Made by a program: the position numbers and the translations under genes
Source: Melioribacteraceae bacterium
GTDB taxonomy: Bacteria; Bacteroidota; Ignavibacteria; Ignavibacteriales; Melioribacteraceae
Length of the DNA: 39,194 nucleotides
Assembly (NCBI GenBank): GCA_021740785.1
Contig: JAIOZI010000049.1
Span: 1 to 39,194, forward strand
Direction of reading: 5' to 3'
Shown: positions 15,234 through 24,450 of the stretch, one piece after another
How the letters are laid out: each line of letters begins with the position of its first letter
Position numbering within the stretch: the stretch's first letter is position 1
Notes under the pieces: generated by a model
Seen by the model: the letters and a program-made list of their open reading frames with translations, nothing else
What the model was told of the DNA's origin: nothing
Databases searched by the model: none

Positions 15234-18200
15234 TTATGCAACACACTCTTTATACAATGGCGGCGGCAGAGAAATAATGATTTCAGTTCCTTGCGAATTG
15301 CTATTGCCATCATTCAGATCTTCAAACATTATCGGTTGTGGGATATGCATTTTTGTGCTTAGTAATCGTAAACGCTCTTCTACTATTTGTATTCCTTTTG
15401 ATATATGATCATCTTTTTCAAATAATCCTTCGGACTTATGTTTCATTGCTTCCTTAATTCCTACACCATTATCTGTAATCTTAATAATCAACGACCTGCA
15501 AACGATCGAATCAATTTCTACATTTTCAAATGAAAAAGAAACCGTAAGTAATCCTTTTATCTCGGAACCGAGTATCCCGTGCCAGAGAGAGTTTTCTACA
15601 AAGGGCTGAATTATCATATTTGGAATCAAAAGAGTTGAAGAATCAATACCTGATCTGTTTATAATTTCATACGAAAATCTATCCTGGAATCTCAATTTTT
15701 CTAGATTTAAATAAAGCTTTAGTCGAGTTATTTCTTCGGATAAAAGAATAAATCCGCTTCCGGCTGTATCAAGATGCTTCCTGATAAGTTTAGCCATCAT
15801 CGCTATGTAATCATTTGCTTCTTCATTTCGTTTAGAATTTATTAGATACTGTACCGAGTTAAGCGCGTTAAATGTAAAATGCGGATTCATCATTGCAGAT
15901 AGCGCCTGATGTTTTAACTCGTTAATTCTTTCGGAAAGTTCCAGCTCTCCAATTATCTTTTTGTTTTTGATCTGCATTCGCCAAGAAACAATTAAAAGAA
16001 CAACAAAAATAATTAGCAAGAATATTCCGAGATAAAATCCAAGAGTTTCTGTAAATCGCGGCTGTATACTGAAAGTTATTATTTGTGGTTTACTCCAATC
16101 TGAGTTTTGAGATTTAGCCATTATTTGGAGAGTATAAGTTCCACTGCCTAGAGAAACAAAATTTAGCAAACTAAAATCGGTATTTATCCATTCACCATCG
16201 AATTTATATCTATATTCTACAGTTCCCGGTGAAGAAAAATTGAGTGCGGTAAAATCAATTTTAACATCATGCTGTTCGGGTGAGAAAATTAAATTGTCAT
16301 ATCCGGTGTAAACTGAATCACCTGCCTCTACATCAGCAATAATTACGTTTGGGGGTTTCGGATTGAAATTATCAAATTGATTAATATCTAGTAAAGATAT
16401 TCCATTGCTTGTTCCAACATAGAGCAAATTCTCACTTTCATCTAAATAAAGAGAAAGCACCTCACTTGAGGGTAATCCTGTTTTTCCGCTGAGATGTTTT
16501 ATCGATTTGCCGTCGATTAAAAATAATCCCTTCATATTAGCAAGCCATAACCTGCCCATTTTATCAAAAGTCATGTAGTTAGAAGCTGATAAATCATATC
16601 CTAATAAATTAGTATGACTTGTTACCAAATTACTTTCGAGGTTGTAACGTGCAATTCCGTTAACACCCGCGAACCAAACGTTATTTTGATTATCCTGAGT
16701 AACGGAGTTAATTCTTGAATTCAATACAGGATCATCCGGGAAAAATGATTTCACAGCTTTAAACTCATTTGACGAATATGATAAACCAGATAGTTTGCAC
16801 AAACCATTTGCAGTCGCAATCCAAACATTTTTTTGTGAATCTTCAAAAATGTCGTTTATGCGATTTAGATTCGGGTTACCTTCAAAGACATAAAATAAAT
16901 GTGTTCCCTCATCAGTATAGTTCAGTCTTCGATTAACGATTATATAATCTGATGTGGTTCCAAAAAGATAAAGCCCGTCTTTTGTTTTAGAAAAAGACTG
17001 CCGGTCAAATATATAAAAATTGATTCCTTCGGAATTAACTTTTGTTATCTTTGCATTGGCAATTGAAACCCCAACATAGAAAGTATTATCAAAGTTCTTG
17101 ATTCCATAGATATATTCAGTTAATGGTTTACCGATATTCCTTTTCAGTCGACGAAATTTTCCATCCTCTAAAATGTTAATCCCGTTAAAAGTACCTATAA
17201 TTATTTTACCCGAATTTTCTTTAACGATTGAATAGACAGTATTATTGCTTAATCCATCATTTTCGTTATATGATTTTAGATAAAGATTATTAAGACAATA
17301 GACACCCTTACCGAACGTACTAATCCAGATATTTCCTTCGTTATCTTCAAAATACTTATTCACAAGAGAATTTTGTAATCCCATTTTACTTCCCATATCG
17401 ATAATTTGATCGGAACCGCTTGGAATAAAATAGAAACCCTTGTTCATAATAGAGAACCAGATATTTTTATTACTATCGAAATAGATATGACTAACGCCAA
17501 GATTTCCATACGCTTTAACATCATAACGCTTGATTACTTTATCATCTTTAATATGATAAATTATCGACTTCGCTGCGGCAAGGTAACTGCCTTCATCACT
17601 TTCAACAAATGAGTAAATATCGGAATCCGGTAACCCGCTGATATTCAATTTGGTAAAATTTCCGTTTTCAAAATCATATAATCCACCTGAAGTTGAAGCA
17701 ATAATTTTACCATTTGACAGTTGCGTTAAGTTATATATTGCATTTATATCAGTTTGAAACAGACTAATCTTAGAATTTGCAAATCCGGCTATTTTGCTTT
17801 CTTTAATTGCATTAATGCCCGTGTAATTTCCGTAAGTATAAATTGTTTGCTCATTAGTTTTAACTCTAGGAATAAATAAATATGAGATGCCAATGCGTTG
17901 CCCATTAATTTCAGTAAAATAATTTTGAATCTTTTCGTCTTTTAGAACATTAATTCCTTTTTCATAATTACCAAAATATATTTCCCCGTCTTTTCCTTCT
18001 GCTAGTGCAATAATTGAATTTGAATTTAGACCTTCAGTAATTCGGAAAGTAGTAAACTGATTTCCGTCAAATTTACTAACTCCATTTGCCGTTGCAAACC
18101 AAATAAATCCATTTTGGGCTTGAAGAATATCATATACTGTTGAGGATGCAAGTCCATCAGATGAGGTGTAGTGGTAGTAGGAAGGAGTCTGTGAGTAAAT

Positions 18201-18329
18201 AGAATTAATTAGTGTGAAAAAGAGGAGTATCACTAAGGTAAATACTTGTCTGTTAAGGTTACACGGAGAACCACAGAGATTATTTTTTCCCGTGTTTTGC
18301 GAAACACTATTAGGAATCGATTTGATCAT
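15234..18329 (-). CDS. Two-component-propeller LytS-type histidine kinase
   Basis: This 1031-residue transmembrane sensor has a long N-region before its signal or anchor segment (VFTLVILLFFTLINSIYSQ). About residues 48-690 are two-component-regulator propeller repeats (SSDGLASSTVYDILQAQNGFIWFAT type), followed by a Y_Y_Y domain (about 700-760), a transmembrane helix (FYLGIFLLIIFVVLLIVSW), a His_kinase domain with NPHFTFNALNSV (His817) and a HATPase part (PFVENSLWHG, GVGI, GIQIVEERLRLL). The large propeller is periplasmic, as in Bacteroidetes sensors of polysaccharides. The ATG overlaps the regulator's TGA (TGATG), so translation is coupled. The final codons and stop lie in a 13-mer shared with the adjacent repeat element. 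Ligand unknown. Confidence 0.95.
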   Translation of the reverse strand: MIKSIPNSVSQNTGKNNLCGSPCNLNRQVFTLVILLFFTLINSIYSQTPSYYHYTSSDGLASSTVYDILQAQNGFIWFATANGVSKFDGNQFTTFRITEGLNSNSIIALAEGKDGEIYFGNYEKGINVLKDEKIQNYFTEINGQRIGISYLFIPRVKTNEQTIYTYGNYTGINAIKESKIAGFANSKISLFQTDINAIYNLTQLSNGKIIASTSGGLYDFENGNFTKLNISGLPDSDIYSFVESDEGSYLAAAKSIIYHIKDDKVIKRYDVKAYGNLGVSHIYFDSNKNIWFSIMNKGFYFIPSGSDQIIDMGSKMGLQNSLVNKYFEDNEGNIWISTFGKGVYCLNNLYLKSYNENDGLSNNTVYSIVKENSGKIIIGTFNGINILEDGKFRRLKRNIGKPLTEYIYGIKNFDNTFYVGVSIANAKITKVNSEGINFYIFDRQSFSKTKDGLYLFGTTSDYIIVNRRLNYTDEGTHLFYVFEGNPNLNRINDIFEDSQKNVWIATANGLCKLSGLSYSSNEFKAVKSFFPDDPVLNSRINSVTQDNQNNVWFAGVNGIARYNLESNLVTSHTNLLGYDLSASNYMTFDKMGRLWLANMKGLFLIDGKSIKHLSGKTGLPSSEVLSLYLDESENLLYVGTSNGISLLDINQFDNFNPKPPNVIIADVEAGDSVYTGYDNLIFSPEQHDVKIDFTALNFSSPGTVEYRYKFDGEWINTDFSLLNFVSLGSGTYTLQIMAKSQNSDWSKPQIITFSIQPRFTETLGFYLGIFLLIIFVVLLIVSWRMQIKNKKIIGELELSERINELKHQALSAMMNPHFTFNALNSVQYLINSKRNEEANDYIAMMAKLIRKHLDTAGSGFILLSEEITRLKLYLNLEKLRFQDRFSYEIINRSGIDSSTLLIPNMIIQPFVENSLWHGILGSEIKGLLTVSFSFENVEIDSIVCRSLIIKITDNGVGIKEAMKHKSEGLFEKDDHISKGIQIVEERLRLLSTKMHIPQPIMFEDLNDGNSNSQGTEIIISLPPPLYKECVA
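18254..18297. repeat. Probable dispersed repeat in the kinase N-region
   Basis: The stretch contains ACACGGAGAACCACAGAGA, which resembles 'CACGGAG...CCACAGAG' repeats that I recall as dispersed in several environmental bacterial genomes. It encodes NNLCGSPCNLNR between the start codon and the hydrophobic core of the kinase at 15234-18329. Recognition is from memory. Confidence 0.4.
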
Positions 18330-19054
18330 CAGATAGTATTTAGAAAAGATTTAATTTTATTCAAAAATTCCGGCGCTTTTCTGCGTGAGATTTCTACTTT
18401 ACTTCCATCAATCATCGTTGCGTAACCACCGCTTAATTTTGAGTAATCTTTAATATGCTTCAAGTTGATTAAGTGAGATTTATGAGTTCTAAAAAAAAAC
18501 TTATCCGAAAGTGTGTTCTCAAAGTCTTTTAAAGTGCGGGAAACAATTTTATTCTTTCCATCTATTAGAATTACTTTAGTATAACATCCTTCAGCTTCAA
18601 GCCGGATAATGTTATCAGTCAGCAAGACTTCAAAACCATGCGAAGCCGGCAGCATCAATTTATCGGATTCGGATGATGACTCAACTTCCACCTTTTTATT
18701 TATTAGGACTAATAGTTTTTTAATAGTTTGTTTGAGTTCCTTTATATTAATTGGCTTGAGCAGATAATCCACAGCACCGGCTTTGACAGCTTTAATCCCG
18801 AATTCTTCATGAGCGCTGACAAATACTACCATAAAATTTCGTTCATCAAATTCATTAAGAAAATCAAATCCGTCTAGCACCGGCATACTGATATCAAGAA
18901 AGACCACATCGGGTTTGTGAATTTCAACAAGTTTCCTTGCTGTGAGAACTGAATCAGCCAAGCCTAAAATTTCTATTTCCGGGCAATAGCTTTCGATAAT
19001 TGCTCTGAGATTTTCTCTACCGTGAAGTTCATCATCAACAATTATTGCCTTCAT
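18329..19054 (-). CDS. LytTR-family response regulator
   Basis: This 241-residue regulator has a receiver domain with Asp7/Asp8, phospho-acceptor Asp54 (VVFLDISMP), VSAHEE and YLLKPI motifs, a Ser/Glu-rich linker (VEVESSSESD) and a C-terminal LytTR DNA-binding domain (IIRLEAEGCYTKV ... FFRTHKSHLINLKHI). It is the first gene of a two-gene unit with the propeller kinase, joined by a 1-nt stop/start overlap. Upstream is a 10-bp palindrome GGAAATTTCC (19103-19112) that could be an operator, but nothing proves this. Confidence 0.95.
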   Translation of the reverse strand: MKAIIVDDELHGRENLRAIIESYCPEIEILGLADSVLTARKLVEIHKPDVVFLDISMPVLDGFDFLNEFDERNFMVVFVSAHEEFGIKAVKAGAVDYLLKPINIKELKQTIKKLLVLINKKVEVESSSESDKLMLPASHGFEVLLTDNIIRLEAEGCYTKVILIDGKNKIVSRTLKDFENTLSDKFFFRTHKSHLINLKHIKDYSKLSGGYATMIDGSKVEISRRKAPEFLNKIKSFLNTI

Positions 19055-19349
19055 CTTTTTATGCCTTTTTTATCCATTACTGCCTTCTAGTTTTGGTATT
19101 CGGGAAATTTCCGGTGAAAAAAGGTCTGTAAAACTAAACCAACTGAAATTGAAGAGAATTCTAATTAGAGCGGAGAGTCAAAAGTATTTCTAATTAAGAA
19201 AAAAACAACAAGATATCTTGTTTTGAAAATGTACGAGTGAAGAATCACAAGTCAATAAAAAATATACCATGTAAAAATCAAATATCAAATAAAATTAAAC
19301 GAGATCAATCAGTAAGTTTTTCATCCTTCATTGATTTGTAGTAAAAAAA

Positions 19350-19472
19350 GAATTGACAATTGCAACGAGTTATAAATCGAGAGTTCTGAATGAATTGGGA
19401 TATGGCGATAAGATGATTTAAAATAAAGGAAGAGAGCGGTGCAGACTCTCTTCCATCGGGACCTCATTTTGT
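19350..19472 (+). pseudogene. Exact 123-bp copy of the 3' end of the 9031-9756 gene
   Basis: The sequence is identical to 9685-9807: the last 24 codons of the plus-strand LytTR regulator including its stop, the 9+9 hairpin and a further 18 bp. Just upstream the two loci still share GTAAAAA-type sequence, then diverge. It cannot encode a functional regulator. The orientation is plus, opposite to the neighbouring LytTR gene. Confidence 0.9.
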
Positions 19473-19594
19473 CAGAGGTCTATTGCCAAAGGGGAGCGGC
19501 AAACTTTTATTTTCTGAAGATCATTTCATTAAATCAATTATTTTCCTTAGTCTTTTTTACATTTTCAAGATTTCTACAATATCTTTATTAAGCT

Positions 19595-19632
19595 AAGTGC
19601 CGTTTCAAAATTCTAATAACTAAACGGCACTT
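19595..19632 (-). terminator. 11-bp stem hairpin downstream of the 19738-22146 gene
   Basis: Arms AAGTGCCGTTT and AAACGGCACTT form a perfect stem with a 16-nt AT-rich loop, about 105 bp past the cargo stop. It lacks a T run, so the terminator assignment is tentative; it could be a repeat hairpin. Confidence 0.35.
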
Positions 19633-19737
19633 GCTCCATCGGGGAGAGGAAAGTATATCTCAAATATCGATTTACTTTTGTTCCATCCAATGTTTTGTTT
19701 TCCTGTATTGCCCCGATCAATACCTCCTATGCTTATG

Positions 19738-22146
19738 TTACTTCATTAATATCATTTTTCTTACAGAGTTGAATTCACCTGCCTGGAGTTGATAGAAATA
19801 AATTCCCGAGTTAAGGTTAGATGCATCAAATGTATAATTATAAGTTCCGGCATCTAGTGTTTTGTTCACGAGAGTTGTTATTTCTTCTCCAATCAAATTG
19901 TAAACAGTTAGCTTCACATACGATTGCGTGGGAATATCAAACCCAATTGTAGTTGTTGGGTTAAACGGATTCGGGTAATTGTTTTTCAGTGTGAATTGAT
20001 CCGGAATTATCTCTTTAATTTCTTCTTCAACATAAGTTGCGGATGGAGTTAGATTAAAATTCATCTCATACTCTTGACCCTCATCAAGATTAGTATGCAG
20101 TGAATTGTTTTCGCTGTTGAATTTCACTTTTGATACAATAATATCAAAGTCACCACTGCCTAGTCCTTGAATAGAATAGTTCCCTTGTGAGTTGCTCATT
20201 GTGTAGTCAACAACATTATTAAATTGGTCAAGGACTGAAACCATAACCCCCGACAACGGTGACCCTGTGTTTGAAGTAATTATACCCGACAATACTCCGG
20301 CGCCGTTGCCCCCATTCACCTCCGCTAGATATGCATCAATTGAACTGACATCCCCCGTCACTAAAACTGTGGCAGCGTCCTCCCACATTATTGCATTGTC
20401 ATAAAATTCAGGAGCATATCCTTCGGCGTAGAACAGAACGTAATAATTGCCTTCGGGAAGATTACCAACAGAATAATTCCCCTCGGAACCGGATAAACCG
20501 AATCCAATCATTCCATTATCAGCGCCGAAAGCTATTATGAATGCGCCGGTAAGCGGCGTTCCCTCATCATCATAAATAGAACCGCTTATTGAGTATTCGT
20601 CGGGATTACCTAATTGTGTAAGTGAAAAATTAATATCTGTTATTTCAGTCTCGCTTGAATCGATGGTAATGACATCAGCCAGAAATATTTCCGGCTGATT
20701 ATCATACCATTCTGATCTATAACCGTTTTTATGTGCGCCTGCGATAAATGAGTTTGAATAACCTGTATAATTGATCTCAGCTGAATAATTACCCTCTGAA
20801 TCGGTCTCGGCATAAAACGGGTCGGCAAAAATTCCGGGTTCATAGTATGTATGCATTATTTCGATTAAGGCATTTTCCAAAGGATTGCCCAGATCATCGG
20901 TTACATTTCCGCTGATTGTAATATTATTAACAACCGGCGCCGGAATACCGAAATCAATACCGGTTGTTGTATTGTTTTCCGTGATTGTTACCGGCGTGGC
21001 TTCTTCTAAAAATTGTACGTCATCGTAATATTCTTGATATGAAAAGAATAATGAATCGGTTGAATAATATTCTACCATCACAAAGTAATCTCCAGCCGGA
21101 AGATCGGCTGAATAATCACCGTTATCATCAGTTGAAACTGTGTAGTTAATTGGTAAAGGCGGCATTGTAAAATTTGGTATAAAATGTACCATCGCATAAT
21201 CCACCGGTATGTCTATTTCGTCGAAATAAACCTGCCCCTCGATGGTTCCGATCCCGGGCGGCTGGTTCCCGGCTAAATTAATATCGAATGTGGTTGTACT
21301 ATCTGGTAAAACTTGTACCGGTAAAATACTTCTGTAATTATAACCCAATGCATCAACAGAGATAAAATACTCACCAGAAGGAAGTTCGTCGAATGTATAA
21401 ATCCCATCGGAGTTTGTTTGAGCCAAATAAGAGATAGTTAAGAATGCATGATGTGCCCAAACTTCTGCATTAGGTACCGGTTCCGGGTCCGAGCCTTCTT
21501 CCGAGATATAAACCAAGCCGGTCAATACCCCGCTGCCGCTGCCTATGCTTTGTGAAATATAAACATCAAAATTATCAATTTCGGAGTTCTCTTCTATAGT
21601 AATGGTATCGGAAAATCCAATGTAATTTGGATGAAAAACATGAAAGAGATAGAACCCCGGCGTAATACTTTCAAAAATATAATTACCGTCGTCACCTGAA
21701 TTGGTTACATAAAAGTTGCCGCTTCCGGGGGGTGATTGAATCATAATTTCAGCCCCGGCAAGTGGTTCTAATGATTCGGAATCATAAATTGTCCCGGCTA
21801 AATGATTGTCGAATAAATCGTTAATAGGCGTAAGCTGAAATCCGAATATTCTTCCGTCATTTACATAAACCGGTCCGAATGTGCCTGTGTGGTATTGAGG
21901 GTGATTGATTTGAACTAAGTAATCTGTGTTTAGTGCAGGTAAATCTACCTCGAACATGCCGTCGAAATTTGTTGTTGCAGAGTAATCGCCGAAATAATTT
22001 GAATCAACGGCAGAAAAAACAACAACAGCTCCCTCGATGGGATTACTGCTACTGCTGCTTGTAACTTGACCGGATACAATCTCCGCATTAATGGAAGTGA
22101 TTCCCATTAGTAAAATTGTGAGTACCGGTAAAATTTTTCTAAGCAT
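19738..22146 (-). CDS. T9SS cargo of carboxypeptidase-regulatory-like repeats
   Basis: The 802-residue product begins with a signal peptide (MLRKILPVLTILLMGITSINA-like) and contains about seven CarboxypepD_reg-like/Cna-B-like beta-sandwich repeats, recognisable by 'GxVxxxxxxPxxGAxVxxxxxx ... TxxxGxYxxxxLxxGxYxxxxxxxGY' (for example SGQVTSSSSSNPIEGAVV, SGSIYDDEGTPLTGAFI, SGIITSNTGSPLSGVMV). It ends in a T9SS type-A domain (NNYPNPFNPTTTI ... VRKMILMK). It is probably an extended surface fibre or stalk; no catalytic domain is seen. An AAGAGAAAG purine run precedes the ATG. Confidence 0.92.
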   Translation of the reverse strand: MLRKILPVLTILLMGITSINAEIVSGQVTSSSSSNPIEGAVVVFSAVDSNYFGDYSATTNFDGMFEVDLPALNTDYLVQINHPQYHTGTFGPVYVNDGRIFGFQLTPINDLFDNHLAGTIYDSESLEPLAGAEIMIQSPPGSGNFYVTNSGDDGNYIFESITPGFYLFHVFHPNYIGFSDTITIEENSEIDNFDVYISQSIGSGSGVLTGLVYISEEGSDPEPVPNAEVWAHHAFLTISYLAQTNSDGIYTFDELPSGEYFISVDALGYNYRSILPVQVLPDSTTTFDINLAGNQPPGIGTIEGQVYFDEIDIPVDYAMVHFIPNFTMPPLPINYTVSTDDNGDYSADLPAGDYFVMVEYYSTDSLFFSYQEYYDDVQFLEEATPVTITENNTTTGIDFGIPAPVVNNITISGNVTDDLGNPLENALIEIMHTYYEPGIFADPFYAETDSEGNYSAEINYTGYSNSFIAGAHKNGYRSEWYDNQPEIFLADVITIDSSETEITDINFSLTQLGNPDEYSISGSIYDDEGTPLTGAFIIAFGADNGMIGFGLSGSEGNYSVGNLPEGNYYVLFYAEGYAPEFYDNAIMWEDAATVLVTGDVSSIDAYLAEVNGGNGAGVLSGIITSNTGSPLSGVMVSVLDQFNNVVDYTMSNSQGNYSIQGLGSGDFDIIVSKVKFNSENNSLHTNLDEGQEYEMNFNLTPSATYVEEEIKEIIPDQFTLKNNYPNPFNPTTTIGFDIPTQSYVKLTVYNLIGEEITTLVNKTLDAGTYNYTFDASNLNSGIYFYQLQAGEFNSVRKMILMK

Positions 22147-22313
22147 TTCTTTCTCTTTGTTATTGCTGATTACTGGTAGGAGTTGTGCTAATTCTATGCC
22201 AAATATTATTTTTTGAGTTGGAAACTGATTCGTGTTGCGAGGTAAAATTTAGGGCATTTATTAGTGCCTCAATTTTATTGAAAGCCAGCAATGTGTGAAA
22301 AGTTTATACGCAC

Positions 22314-22330
22314 CGTGTAAATATTACACG
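22314..22330 (-). terminator. Short hairpin right after the DUF5683-like gene
   Basis: Arms CGTGTAA and TTACACG with a 3-nt loop lie 2 bp beyond the stop at 22332, at the end of the five-gene operon. No T run follows, so it could be an mRNA-end stabiliser rather than a terminator. Confidence 0.3.
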
Positions 22331-22331
22331 A

Positions 22332-23135
22332 TTATAGTGCAATTCTTAGGGTTAAACCAGAATGTGAAAGACCGAATTGGAGGGGCGCCGAATCCGGTTC
22401 ATCTGTGAAAAACAGGATATCGGTTTGGGTAAAAATCCAAAGTGCGGCATAGGCGATATAGAGACCGTTTCTAATTTTGTAGGCAGAATTAAAATCTTTA
22501 TACTTTTGTTCAATCATAGACTTATCACTTGCGGAAAGGTAATTGTTTTCAAGAGTATTTGTGTGTAGTGTAAAATAGATAGATCCCCCGAGAAGCGCTG
22601 CATTTGCAACAGCTATAAACCAGCCGTAGTATTTATCTCTGTAAATATGTCCCCAGCCCGGGAAGATAAGCGATCTCCAAACAGAACCTGTAATTTTGCT
22701 TTTCATTTCAATTTTGGATCTTTCAAATTCGGCTCTGAGATTTTCGGATTCATTCCTATTTGATTTATTGTCAATTACAATTTGAGTGAAATCATTTTTA
22801 ACCGGGTTAAAAAAATCAATTATCTTTGGGGAAATATTTGAGGGATCCGGCTCATAACCGGGATCAATTTTCAGCAGTTCAATAAATGTAAATTTTGATG
22901 AATCAACTTCACCGACTGCATACAACGAAACAGCTTTCATTTCAAGGATTGAGATCAATGTATCAACAGATGTAATTCCGGGTTTGTTCAACAGTCCGTC
23001 TGATAATGCAATTACTGTTTGATAATTATTTTCCTGGAATGCGTCACGCAGAGTTTGAAAATCTGCATTCTGCCCTTGTAAATATTGAGCGCTAAGAAGA
23101 AATATTAGAAATGAAAAACGAAAATATTTTGTCAT
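22332..23135 (-). CDS. DUF5683-like membrane protein with helical N-terminal domain
   Basis: The 267-residue product has a signal peptide (MTKYFRFSFLIFLLSAQYLQGQ-like), a TPR-like helical region (about 25-110: TLRDAFQENNYQTVIALSDG ... FIELLKIDPGYEP) and a C-terminal two- or three-helix membrane domain with RSLIFPGWGHIYRDKYYGW, the hallmark of DUF5683-type proteins. 'DPGYEPDPSNISPKI' is common in such envelope proteins. The ATG overlaps the Kelch gene's stop by one base (TAATG), so translation is coupled. It is the last gene of the operon. Role unknown. Confidence 0.85.
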   Translation of the reverse strand: MTKYFRFSFLIFLLSAQYLQGQNADFQTLRDAFQENNYQTVIALSDGLLNKPGITSVDTLISILEMKAVSLYAVGEVDSSKFTFIELLKIDPGYEPDPSNISPKIIDFFNPVKNDFTQIVIDNKSNRNESENLRAEFERSKIEMKSKITGSVWRSLIFPGWGHIYRDKYYGWFIAVANAALLGGSIYFTLHTNTLENNYLSASDKSMIEQKYKDFNSAYKIRNGLYIAYAALWIFTQTDILFFTDEPDSAPLQFGLSHSGLTLRIAL

Positions 23136-24406
23136 TATTTCAATAACACCATCGATTTAGATTTAATATTATCACTCGTAGTCAACCGGTAAATATAAAC
23201 TCCTGAACCAACTTTACTTCCGTTGCTGTCTGTTGCATCCCAGGTAACCGTGTGACTGCCAAAGTTAATAAAATCATCAACCAATGTTTTTATCTTTTCG
23301 CCCGTAATGTTAAAAATTTCTAATTTTGTTTTGCTGCTTTCTTTTAAATCAAAATCTATCATTGTTACCGGGTTAAAAGGATTGGGATAGTTTTGTTTCA
23401 AATCGAAGAATGACGGGATTGTGTTATCTTCTACTGCCGCCGCTGTAACGTTAAATTCCAAATCAAGAAACTCAACTTTGTGTACAATGTTGCCCTCCTC
23501 ATCAAATCCGCCGAACACAAAAATTTTATCGTGGTATAATACTGCTGAACAATTTGTACGTGCATAATTCATTGATGGACCGTAATAGACAAGGGTATCG
23601 TCGTCTTCGGTTATTTCCAAAATTTCGATTGAGGCTAATGCATTCACACTCTCATTTTGACCGCCAATGATATATATTCTGTTGGAATCTTCAACAGAAA
23701 CTACTGCGCTTTGAGTTCTGGGAGTTTGTAATCCTTGAGCTAACGGACCCATCCATGATAGATTTAAATCGGAGATGTAAATTTTATTTGTTACTCCCCA
23801 ATATATTCCCCCTATAATGTATAGTTTATTGTCGAATATTGTTGCAGCGGGACTAATTAAATCATCTAAAAATATTGCCGATCCGTCATATGCAGATTCC
23901 ATTCTTAGATTAGAAAGATTGAATTTATTCATGATTGGAACAGAGTGAGCTGTAAGTCCGCCAACTAAATAAAGATATTGATCGTCAATTATTCCGCTTG
24001 TCAAAATTCGATTGAAGGAATCGTCGTCATAAATATTTTCCGGTTCGGAGTCTGCGTTGAAATTCCATTTCATTAATTGTTTATTAGCAGTTGGGATGTA
24101 TTCGGCGCCGCCGCAGTAATAAATGTGATTATTATAAACACCCGCGATAAAATTTACACGGGGAGTATCAATATATCCCTCATATTTCCATTGAAATGTG
24201 CTTAGATTAAATGACCTTATCCAGTCAACATTTTCTTGAACTGAATCAGCAAACCCGCCGAGTAAATAAAAAATATCGTTATAAACAACAACTGATGATC
24301 CGGCTGTTGGAAGATCCATGGTAGTTAAAACTTCCCATCCCGCAGGCTGTGCTGCAGTAAAAGAGTTGAGAAGCAGATAAAGTATTATGTAATTTATTTT
24401 TTTCAT
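23135..24406 (-). CDS. Kelch-repeat protein with FlgD-like/T9SS C-terminal domain
   Basis: The 423-residue product has a signal peptide (MKKINYIILYLLLNSFTAAQ) and a Kelch-type beta-propeller of about six blades, with paired glycines: IFYLLGGF, IYYCGGAEY, LYLVGGLTA, LYIIGGIYWG, IYIIGGQNE and IFVFGGFDEEG. The C-terminus is NYPNPFNPVTMIDFDL ... GSHTVTWDATDSNG ... GSGVYIYRL ... KSMVLLK, closer to the FlgD-Ig variant of the sorting domain than to the FDAxxLxSG form. It lies 44 bp after the Ser/Thr kinase gene and overlaps the DUF5683-like gene. It may be the exported output or sensor of the operon. Confidence 0.92.
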   Translation of the reverse strand: MKKINYIILYLLLNSFTAAQPAGWEVLTTMDLPTAGSSVVVYNDIFYLLGGFADSVQENVDWIRSFNLSTFQWKYEGYIDTPRVNFIAGVYNNHIYYCGGAEYIPTANKQLMKWNFNADSEPENIYDDDSFNRILTSGIIDDQYLYLVGGLTAHSVPIMNKFNLSNLRMESAYDGSAIFLDDLISPAATIFDNKLYIIGGIYWGVTNKIYISDLNLSWMGPLAQGLQTPRTQSAVVSVEDSNRIYIIGGQNESVNALASIEILEITEDDDTLVYYGPSMNYARTNCSAVLYHDKIFVFGGFDEEGNIVHKVEFLDLEFNVTAAAVEDNTIPSFFDLKQNYPNPFNPVTMIDFDLKESSKTKLEIFNITGEKIKTLVDDFINFGSHTVTWDATDSNGSKVGSGVYIYRLTTSDNIKSKSMVLLK

Positions 24407-24450
24407 TTTTTTTATATGTTATATATTTTTTTATACAATTGCTATGCCAA

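Larger units (their letters stand above)
19055..19737. other. Long gap with duplicated LytTR 3' end and hairpin
   Basis: This 683-bp AT-rich gap lies between two minus-strand genes. 19055-19349 should contain the promoter of the LytTR/kinase unit. 19350-19472 is a relocated gene fragment. 19595-19632 is an 11-bp-stem hairpin. I see no intact gene. Confidence 0.7.

Noticed and set aside
19103-19112. GGAAATTTCC palindrome as a regulator-binding operator
   Set aside because: A 10-bp AT-rich palindrome is common by chance and does not match the direct-repeat form of LytTR sites.
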